From positions 1 through 21,549 of the forward strand of contig JBBQSD010000111.1 in the NCBI GenBank assembly GCA_038214135.1: a stretch of 21,549 nucleotides of DNA, in the 5' to 3' direction. The notes under the pieces are model-generated. The model did not search any database and was not told where the DNA came from. It saw only the letters and a list, made by a program, of their open reading frames with translations. Source of the stretch: JANLSE01 sp038214135. Lineage in GTDB: Bacteria > Chloroflexota > Chloroflexia > Chloroflexales > Roseiflexaceae. Made by a program: the position numbers and the translations under genes. Below are positions 14,008 through 21,549 of this stretch, in pieces. Each line of letters begins with the position of its first letter. Position 1 is the stretch's first letter.

Positions 14008-15242
14008 GTATGCCTGCCGCAAGCCCAACATCATCGGCGCTGAACGATGCCTATGAGATCGGTGGCGGCCTGATCTGGAGTGGTATCGTCGCCATTCTGA
14101 TCGGATGCGGCGTTCCATTCGCGATTGGATTGGTATCGGGCTGGAGTGCAACCCAACTGGGCATACAACTTGGGCTTGGTGCGCTTGCATTACTGCTGTT
14201 TATGCAGCAAAGGATTGCATTCCTCTGCCGGTTGCTCGATGGGCGCATGTGGTTGTATCTAGCGCTGTTTGGCCTGATTGGATTGGCCTTATTGAGCATC
14301 AATGGTGACCCATTCATTCAGCCGATCATCTTGTGTGTGCCATTGGTGACGGCCGCGCTGGCATATTCACCAGCAAGAACAATGCTGGTGGGCGCGTTCT
14401 TTCTAGCGCTGCTGCCAATTGGGTTGTTGCTGCATGGAACAGCACCAGTGATCATACTTCCAACAACCTCTGCCTATGCGGCATTGATGATCCTGATAGG
14501 GGCATTTGTGCGCATGGCCATACGTCAATCGGCAGCCCGCCGTCAGGCTGATCAATTAGCCGCGGACATGGCCCGCCAGCGTGATGAACTGGCCCGATTG
14601 TATGAACAGGCTGGCCTAACAGCAACCCTGACTGAGCGCAACCGCTTGGCACGCGAACTACACGATACGATTGCCCAGGAATTGACAGCAGTGCTGATGC
14701 AGCTTGAAGCAGCCCAGCGCAGTTTCGAGCGTGACCCAGCCCGCGCCCGCACACGCCTTGGGCGCGCCCACGAACTGGCCCGTGCAGCACTCGAAAATGT
14801 GCGCCGCAGTGTCTGGACTCTGGCTGAGCCACTGATTGGCCCCGAAGAACTGACCGAGGCATTGGCGACAGCCGTGGATCGCTTTCGTGAGCGTACTGCT
14901 GTTTCGGCACACTACCAGCATCATGGACCAGCGCCATTGCTGGAAGCATCTGCAGCAACACAGGCACTGCGGGTGGTTCAGGAAGCGCTCCAGAATGTCG
15001 AGAAGCACGCCAAAGCATCGCTTGTGGTTGTCGAATCGTGTGTTGATCAGGCAAGTTTGCAGATCGCTATTCGCGATGATGGGATTGGCTTTGATGTGCA
15101 GAACCCAGCGGCTGGGGTGGGCAATGGTTTTGGGCTGATCAGCCTGCGCGAACGTGCTCGACTGGCTGGTGGCGAACTAACGATTATGAGCGAGCCGGGC
15201 ACCGGGACAACCATGACATTACGTATTCCGCAGAAGGTATGA
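14004..15242 (+). CDS. NarL-type membrane sensor histidine kinase
   Basis: 412 aa. Six membrane segments fill residues about 22-170, with very short loops and no extracytoplasmic sensor domain, so sensing is probably in the membrane. Residues 175-215 form a coiled-coil-like linker. The HisKA_3 dimerisation motif ERNRLARELHDTIAQEL has the phosphorylated His220 in RELHD. The ATPase domain has the N box EALQNVEKHAKA (Asn331), G1 DDGIGF (358-363) and G2 GFGLISLRERARLAGG. Overall layout is like DesK/LiaS-type kinases. It overlaps the DUF4188 gene by 4 bases and is followed 12 bases later by the response regulator. Confidence 0.93.
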   Translation: MSMPAASPTSSALNDAYEIGGGLIWSGIVAILIGCGVPFAIGLVSGWSATQLGIQLGLGALALLLFMQQRIAFLCRLLDGRMWLYLALFGLIGLALLSINGDPFIQPIILCVPLVTAALAYSPARTMLVGAFFLALLPIGLLLHGTAPVIILPTTSAYAALMILIGAFVRMAIRQSAARRQADQLAADMARQRDELARLYEQAGLTATLTERNRLARELHDTIAQELTAVLMQLEAAQRSFERDPARARTRLGRAHELARAALENVRRSVWTLAEPLIGPEELTEALATAVDRFRERTAVSAHYQHHGPAPLLEASAATQALRVVQEALQNVEKHAKASLVVVESCVDQASLQIAIRDDGIGFDVQNPAAGVGNGFGLISLRERARLAGGELTIMSEPGTGTTMTLRIPQKV

Positions 15243-15254
15243 ACCGAGGCTTAT

Positions 15255-15884
15255 ATGCCCATCCGTATTATTCTGGTTGAAGATCAGCGGATCGTTCGCG
15301 AGGGGCTGATCGCATTGTTAGAGGATGAACCCGAAATCGAGATCGTTGGCGAAGCACCCGATGGTGCAGAAGCTGTCGAACTCTACCAACGCATGCGCCC
15401 CGATGTGGTATTGATGGATCTACAGATGCCGCGTGTCGATGGGCCAGAGGCGACACGGCAGATTCGGGCGATTGATTCAGCGGCACGCATTCTGGTGCTC
15501 ACAACCTATGGCACCGATGAGTTTATCTTCAAGGCACTTCGAGCAGGGGCACGCGGCTATCTGCTCAAGGATGCCTCTGCGGATGAACTAATTGCAGCGA
15601 TTCGGGCTGTTGCAGCAGGGAAGACCCAGCTTGCACCAGAAATCGCTGCCCGCCTGGTTGTTGGTGTCAGTGAGGGTGGCCAAGAATCGCTCACGCCGCG
15701 CGAACTGGAAGTATTGACACTCATGGGCCAGGGGCGCAGCAATGCCGAGATCGCCGATGCGCTGACAATCGCGCCACGCACGGTGAAGGTGCATGTGCAG
15801 AATATTCTTGGCAAGCTTGGGGCGAGCAATCGCACCGAGGCCGTGAGTTTAGCGGTACGGCAGCAATTGATTACGCTTGGGTAG
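15255..15884 (+). CDS. NarL/FixJ-family response regulator
   Basis: 209 aa, partner of the preceding kinase. The receiver domain has the acidic residues Glu9/Asp10, phospho-acceptor Asp55 (LMDLQMP), Thr83 and Lys105 (LLKDAS). A linker with Gly, Ser and Glu precedes the LuxR-type helix-turn-helix (about 144-200: LTPRELEVLTLMGQGRSNAE, then VKVHVQNILGKLG). It should dimerise on phosphorylation and bind DNA. Targets are not visible; a candidate is its own operon promoter upstream of 13498. Confidence 0.95.
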   Translation: MPIRIILVEDQRIVREGLIALLEDEPEIEIVGEAPDGAEAVELYQRMRPDVVLMDLQMPRVDGPEATRQIRAIDSAARILVLTTYGTDEFIFKALRAGARGYLLKDASADELIAAIRAVAAGKTQLAPEIAARLVVGVSEGGQESLTPRELEVLTLMGQGRSNAEIADALTIAPRTVKVHVQNILGKLGASNRTEAVSLAVRQQLITLG

Positions 15885-15893
15885 TAGGTAAGC

Positions 15894-15920
15894 GTTCAGC
15901 CATCAGCTTTCAGCTTTCAG
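15894..15920. repeat. CAGCTTT short repeat
   Basis: TCAGC-based words every 7 bases (CATCAGC, TTTCAGC, TTTCAGC), the same family as 12122-12156. It starts 9 bases after the response-regulator stop. Confidence 0.75.
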
Positions 15921-16000
15921 CATTCTGATGCCAGATTGTGGCGAACAATCACGGTTTCTGGCTGCATAGATATGCGTCATCTAAAGTGATTACGCCTAGG

Positions 16001-16222
16001 TTAGAGCAGATCGATGAACTCTTGAACTATAATACCCGCTTGGCGAATGATCGCACGGAGGGTGCCGCGATCTAATTCGTCGTGATCAGGGACACTGATC
16101 GTCGTGCGTGGATCAGAGCGACGAATAAGCATGTGACTCCCGCGTTGACGTACCAGCAGGAAGCCAAGCTTTGCCAAGGCGGCACAACATGTGCGTCCAG
16201 ATATACGTGGTAATGCGGGCAT
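16001..16222 (-). CDS. hicA: HicA-type toxin
   Basis: 73 aa from ATG 16222. HicA toxins are small mRNA interferases with a double-stranded RNA-binding fold and a catalytic His. Here the core is CCAALAKLGFLLVRQRGSHMLIR followed by ISVPDHDELDRGTLRAI, with the catalytic His in GSHM (His30) and the typical VPxHxELxxGTLRxIxRQ ending. It lies directly after hicB (TAA, one base, then ATG), with antitoxin first. This order is common in part of the HicAB family. Confidence 0.88.
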   Translation of the reverse strand: MPALPRISGRTCCAALAKLGFLLVRQRGSHMLIRRSDPRTTISVPDHDELDRGTLRAIIRQAGIIVQEFIDLL

Positions 16223-16223
16223 C

Positions 16224-16454
16224 TTACACCACAACTAACACGGCTTCGAGAGTATCATCTGGGACTGGTTCGCCCTGCTCCTGAAGCTCCTCCAGCATCA
16301 GATCAATTGCCTCGCGAATATTGGCAATCGCCTGTGAGCGTGTCCGGCCTTGACTAATACAGCCAGGCAGGCTAGGGCACTCGGCCACAAACCAGCCATC
16401 CTCACCGGGATAGATGAGCACCTGACGCATAAACGGAACGAATGAGGTGGTCAT
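16224..16454 (-). CDS. hicB: HicB-type antitoxin
   Basis: 76 aa from ATG 16454 with GAGGAG 5 bases upstream; an in-frame GTG at 16460 would overlap that site. It carries the HicB partial RNase-H-like core: QVLIYPGEDGWFVAECPSLP, then GCISQGRTRSQAIANIREAI and the acidic helix DLMLEELQEQGEP. No C-terminal DNA-binding domain is present, so autoregulation would need the complex or another factor. It neutralises HicA by covering its RNA-binding face in characterised pairs. Confidence 0.9.
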   Translation of the reverse strand: MTTSFVPFMRQVLIYPGEDGWFVAECPSLPGCISQGRTRSQAIANIREAIDLMLEELQEQGEPVPDDTLEAVLVVV

Positions 16455-16506
16455 ATGCACTCCTCACAGGCTTTCGTATATCCTGCCAACGAACAGATTG
16501 CGAGGT

Positions 16507-16515
16507 AGTATATCA
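16507..16515 (-). promoter_or_regulatory. Extended -10 of hicBA operon
   Basis: On the minus strand TGA-TATACT, placing transcription start near 16500 and leaving a leader of about 45 bases before hicB. No clear -35. Confidence 0.45.
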
Positions 16516-16617
16516 TAATGAAAGTGGGAAGTGCCGTCGATCCCACGATGTTTGATACAGCTTGAAGCTGAAATGTCATAAACGAACAATAATCGGCGTT
16601 TATACGCGGGAGTACAA

Positions 16618-17049
16618 ATGAAAGCGGGCAGGGATTATATTGGGGTGGGGGTCGGGGCAATGGTTTTCGATCAGAATGGGCGGGTATTCCTAGCCCAACG
16701 CGGCCCACAGGCCAAGAACGAGCGCGGCTGTTGGGAGTTTCCGGGTGGCAGCGTCGATTATGGCGAACGCCTGGAGGATGCCATTCGGCGCGAGTTCGTT
16801 GAGGAATATGACATGCAGATCGAGGTTGGGCGGCTGTTACATGTCGTTGATCATTTCATTCCGGATGAGCAGCAGCACTGGATCTCGCCAACCTACCTGG
16901 CTCGCCATATGAGTGGAACACCACGGATTGTTGAGCCAGAGAAATGTAGCGCCATTGGCTGGTTTGCACTTGATGCCCTGCCTCAACCCCTATCGCTTGT
17001 CACCATCGAGGATCTGCGTGTGTATTTGGCGCAGCAGCCAGAGCACTGA
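16618..17049 (+). CDS. Nudix hydrolase
   Basis: 143 aa, single Nudix domain. The Nudix box is nearly canonical: G-x5-E-x7-REF-x-EE in the segment that starts GGSVDYGERLEDAIRREF, with Asp in place of the last Gly of the box (EEYDM). It hydrolyses a nucleoside diphosphate linked to another group, with Mg. The specific substrate is not clear; WEFPGG and the downstream CSAIGWFALDALP fit the dCTP/ADP-ribose/MutT-like group. GGGAG (16608-16612) fixes ATG 16618. It directly precedes the deoC promoter. Confidence 0.92.
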   Translation: MKAGRDYIGVGVGAMVFDQNGRVFLAQRGPQAKNERGCWEFPGGSVDYGERLEDAIRREFVEEYDMQIEVGRLLHVVDHFIPDEQQHWISPTYLARHMSGTPRIVEPEKCSAIGWFALDALPQPLSLVTIEDLRVYLAQQPEH

Positions 17050-17056
17050 CCGACCA

Positions 17057-17065
17057 TGCTATAAT
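17057..17065 (+). promoter_or_regulatory. Extended -10 of deoC-ALDH16 unit
   Basis: TGC-TATAAT, a perfect -10 hexamer only 8 bases after the Nudix stop. Predicted start near 17072 and a leader of about 58 bases. Confidence 0.65.
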
Positions 17066-17129
17066 TCCTGGTGCATCTATCGTGCCTATTGATAGTTTTG
17101 ATAGTTCGATTATTCACCGGGAGCCGGTT

Positions 17130-18131
17130 ATGCTGAAACCAAAACGCAGCGAGCGCCTGGCAGCGCTTGAACCCGTTCCGCATACGGATCGAAACCCTGG
17201 CGGCCCACTCGATCTCGGTTGGGTCGAATCGGTGCGGATCAATCGCAGCGCGGTTGAACGGCGTGCCGCAACCCTGCCCACCCGCCGAACTGTCAAGCAG
17301 CAGTGGCAAACGGCATGGCTGCTCCAGGCGATCCGCTGTATCGACCTCACGACGCTTTCTGGTGATGATACGCCCGGTACGGTGCTGCGGCTGTGTGCCA
17401 AGGCCCGCCAACCGATCGCCCGAGAACTGGCAGAAGCCCTTGGTGTCGCCCAGCTTACTATCACCACCGGCGCGGTGTGCGTCTACCACGAGATGGTGCC
17501 TGTTGCGGTTGAGGCGTTACATGGGACGAACATCCCTGTTGCAGCGGTTTCGGCTGGCTTTCCGGCTGGGCTGAATCCCCTTGATCTGCGAATCCGCGAA
17601 ATCGAGGAATCTGTTGCAGCCGGCGCACACGAGATTGATATTGTGATCTCGCGGCGGCATGTGTTGTGTGGCAATTGGCGTGCCTTATACGATGAGGTGC
17701 GCGCCTTCCGCGATGCTTGTGGTGCCGCCCATCTGAAAACAATCCTGGCGACCGGCGAACTCGGTACGCTTGAGAATGTTTCCAAAGCCAGTATCGTGTG
17801 TATGCTGGCAGGTGCCGATGTGATCAAGACCTCGACTGGCAAGGAAACGACCAATGCAACGCTGCCGGTGAGCCTGGTGATGCTGCGGGCCATTCGTGAG
17901 TACCATGAACTGACCGGCCATGTAGTTGGGTTCAAGCCAGCTGGTGGAATCCGCACGGCCAAGCAATCGCTCGATTGGCTGGCACTCATGAAAGAAGAGC
18001 TCGGCGATGCGTGGATGCAGCCGGATCGCTTCAGGATTGGGGCCAGCGCGTTGCTTGGCGATATTGAGCGCCAGCTGGAACATGCGGTGACGGGTAAGTA
18101 TTCAGCAGGGCATCGCCACGCAATGGGATGA
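17130..18131 (+). CDS. deoC: Deoxyribose-phosphate aldolase
   Basis: Splits 2-deoxyribose-5-phosphate to glyceraldehyde-3-phosphate and acetaldehyde, the last step of deoxynucleoside catabolism. 333 aa from ATG 17130 (GGGAG 6 bases upstream; a GTG at 17082 is the longer option). This is the longer DERA type with an N-terminal extension of about 60 residues, like animal DERA. Catalytic residues are visible: Schiff-base Lys233 in ADVIKTSTGKE, second Lys269 in GFKPAGGIR, and Asp170 in HEIDIVI. The next gene is an aldehyde dehydrogenase, which could remove the acetaldehyde product; this pairing is a known arrangement. Confidence 0.95.
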   Translation: MLKPKRSERLAALEPVPHTDRNPGGPLDLGWVESVRINRSAVERRAATLPTRRTVKQQWQTAWLLQAIRCIDLTTLSGDDTPGTVLRLCAKARQPIARELAEALGVAQLTITTGAVCVYHEMVPVAVEALHGTNIPVAAVSAGFPAGLNPLDLRIREIEESVAAGAHEIDIVISRRHVLCGNWRALYDEVRAFRDACGAAHLKTILATGELGTLENVSKASIVCMLAGADVIKTSTGKETTNATLPVSLVMLRAIREYHELTGHVVGFKPAGGIRTAKQSLDWLALMKEELGDAWMQPDRFRIGASALLGDIERQLEHAVTGKYSAGHRHAMG

Positions 18132-18147
18132 TTCCGATGAATTTTAG

Positions 18148-18167
18148 CCGCAGGCTTCAGCCTGCGG
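18148..18167. repeat. REP-like hairpin between deoC and ALDH16
   Basis: CCGCAGGCTTCAGCCTGCGG: 9-base stem with a 2-base loop. It lies in the 65-base gap and is not followed by a T run, so it may stabilise or attenuate the transcript rather than end it. The long in-frame extension of the downstream gene to 18128 reads through this hairpin and is therefore unlikely. Confidence 0.85.
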
Positions 18168-18196
18168 GGCGTGGTCCATACCCAAGGAATAAATAT

Positions 18197-20617
<2,421 letters not shown>

Positions 20618-20670
20618 CCTTACCCCCGGCCCCGCTCCCAGTGGGAGCGGGAGGCGCAGCAGGGGTGAGG
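20618..20670. repeat. Palindromic element directly after ALDH16 stop
   Basis: Inner hairpin CCCGCTCCC (20631-20639) with GGGAGCGGG (20643-20651) and a 3-base loop. Outer imperfect arms are CCTTACCCCC and AGGGGTGAGG (20661-20670). It begins at the base after the TGA and may act as a transcript end, though no T run follows. It is a smaller relative of the element at 9224-9336. Confidence 0.8.
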
Positions 20671-20708
20671 CAAGAACTGCGGACAATACGAGAAACCGAG
20701 AACTGTAA

Positions 20709-20728
20709 AGACGTGATGCCTCGCGTCT
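20709..20728. repeat. Degenerate GACGC...GCGTC palindrome
   Basis: AGACG (20709-20713) pairs with CGTCT (20724-20728). It looks like a decayed copy of the perfect palindrome at 9057-9076, 13 bases before the acetyltransferase gene. Confidence 0.4.
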
Positions 20729-20740
20729 GGAACAACTCCA

Positions 20741-21172
20741 ATGATAACATTCACTATTGAAACCAACCCAGCAGCACAGGATACGCGATTTCTTGCCGAT
20801 CAGATCAATGCCTACAATATTGCGATAACCGGAATCAACGATTGGCAAGCCCTGGCGATCTTTGTTCGCGACGAAACCGGCCAGATCATTGCGGGTATTC
20901 ATGGCGGGAGTTGGGCTGGCTACCTTGAGATTCATAACCTATGGGTGCATGAACAATTGCGCGGCCAGGGCTATGGTAGCCGCCTGCTTGCGTCGGCAGA
21001 AACTGAAGCAAGACAACGCGATTGCACCCAGGTATTGCTGGATACCCACGATTTCCAGGCGATTGATTTTTATAAGAAATGTGGCTACCACGTCTTCGGC
21101 TCATTCGATGGCATTGGTGGACGCTATACACGTTTCTATCTTCGCAAACAACTATCGAACGACCAACGTTGA
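20741..21172 (+). CDS. GNAT family N-acetyltransferase
   Basis: 143 aa with the GNAT fold: acetyl-CoA-binding motif LRGQGYGSRLLASAE (about 76-90, R/Q-x-x-G-x-G/A) after the strand YLEIHNLWVHE, then QVLLDTHDFQAIDFYKKCGY, typical of motif B. Acceptor substrate cannot be predicted. The ribosome site before ATG 20741 is weak (GGAAC). Nearby repeats on both sides suggest it is a single-gene unit. Confidence 0.88.
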   Translation: MITFTIETNPAAQDTRFLADQINAYNIAITGINDWQALAIFVRDETGQIIAGIHGGSWAGYLEIHNLWVHEQLRGQGYGSRLLASAETEARQRDCTQVLLDTHDFQAIDFYKKCGYHVFGSFDGIGGRYTRFYLRKQLSNDQR

Positions 21173-21180
21173 TGTGGAAT

Positions 21181-21218
21181 GCGCAAGCCATGCTTGCGCT
21201 CCGGCAGCACGGCTGCCG
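21181..21218. repeat. Twin REP hairpins with 3-base loops
   Basis: GCGCAAGC/GCTTGCGC with loop CAT (21181-21199) and CGGCAGC/GCTGCCG with loop ACG (21202-21218), 2 bases apart. They lie in the 93-base gap between the acetyltransferase and the epimerase genes. No T run follows. Confidence 0.85.
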
Positions 21219-21265
21219 CACTCCATACACGCACGATGATCGACATGTATAAAGGAACACATACC

Positions 21266-21549
21266 ATGAAGAAGATTGTTGTTACCGGTGGCAGCGGCAA
21301 GGCTGGCAGCGCCACAATTCGGGAATTACTGCAGCACGATTATGAAGTGCTGAACCTGGACATTCGCCCGCCCCTGGAGCAATTATGCGCCTACCAAACG
21401 GTGGATCTGATGGAATTGGGCGAGACGATTGAGGCGTTGCATGGCTTCGATGCCGTTGTTCATCTGGCCGCAAACCCAAACCCAAGCGGCTGGACCGAGG
21501 AGCGTATGTTCCGGCATAACACCACCACAACCTACAATATCTTTCGGGC
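21266..21549 (+). CDS. NAD-dependent epimerase/dehydratase family protein, partial
   Basis: First 94 residues only; the gene runs off the right edge. Extended short-chain dehydrogenase fold: KKIVVTGGSGKAGSATIRELL carries the GxxGxxG nucleotide-binding motif, VLNLDIRP has an Asp at the strand-2 end favouring NAD, and the segment FDAVVHLAANPNPSG holds the HLAA strand 4. The sequence ASN/NTTTTYNIF matches sugar-nucleotide epimerase or uronate-dehydrogenase relatives; the catalytic YxxxK lies outside the window. AAAGGA (21251-21256) precedes ATG 21266. Confidence 0.85.
   Translation, partial: MKKIVVTGGSGKAGSATIRELLQHDYEVLNLDIRPPLEQLCAYQTVDLMELGETIEALHGFDAVVHLAANPNPSGWTEERMFRHNTTTTYNIFR

Noticed and set aside
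18128..18196. Longer N-terminus for ALDH16 starting at 18128
   Set aside because: It overlaps the deoC stop region and reads through a REP hairpin; ATG 18197 has AAGGA at proper distance.

Overview
The window reads as a chromosome segment of a Chloroflexota bacterium, most likely class Chloroflexia. This rests on protein content (fused ECF ATPase, stand-alone family B DNA polymerase, zinc-ribbon/RhlE pair, DERA next to a two-domain ALDH16, many DUF membrane proteins), on GC of roughly 53-56%, and on intergenic DNA dense in heptanucleotide tandem repeats and dispersed palindromes. The genus cannot be fixed by reading alone. The first 285 bases are clearly richer in GC (about 67%) and form a partial cupin gene separated from the rest by repeats.

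Layout. 1-621: partial cupin gene, then two blocks of 7-base-phased tandem repeats in opposite orientation. 622-2968 (minus): two-gene ECF importer operon (S component, fused double ATPase), with no T component in view. 3202-5388 (plus): a zinc-ribbon protein with a FUS-like Gly/Ser/Tyr/Arg tract, a strong terminator, then an RhlE-type DEAD-box helicase with a hairpin-rich upstream region. 5547-6646: two small membrane proteins (DUF1345, GlsB/YeaQ type). 6660-8996 (minus): M19 dipeptidase, DUF4404 protein, low-affinity iron-permease-like protein. 8997-9440: no gene, only palindromic repeats. 9441-11789: a complete family B DNA polymerase with 3'-5' exonuclease motifs, apparently leaderless. 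11868-13320: small membrane protein, DUF5990-like protein, YkvA/DUF1232 protein. 13498-15884: DUF4188 protein translationally coupled to a NarL-type histidine kinase and its response regulator. 16001-16454 (minus): HicBA toxin-antitoxin pair. 16618-20617: Nudix hydrolase, deoxyribose-phosphate aldolase, ALDH16-type dehydrogenase. 20741-21549: GNAT acetyltransferase and the start of an NAD-dependent epimerase/dehydratase.

Genes that work together: the ECF subunits; zinc ribbon plus RhlE as a probable RNA-remodelling or stress module; DUF4188 with its kinase and regulator; HicB with HicA; and DERA with ALDH16, where the aldolase releases acetaldehyde and the dehydrogenase can oxidise it. Several promoters share an extended -10 of the form TGC-TATAAT or TGC-TATACT.

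The most unusual signal is the behaviour of the short repeats. The heptamer TCAGGAG has no stop codon in any of three frames on one strand, because 7 is coprime with 3, while its complement stops every frame within 21 bases. A copy in the open orientation lies in frame inside the linker of the ALDH16 protein. A second repeat family supplies the last three residues and stop codon of the polymerase gene. Other arrays begin directly at the stop codons of ecfA and aldh16. These look like repeats that spread into gene ends and protein linkers, comparable in outcome to Rickettsia palindromic elements.
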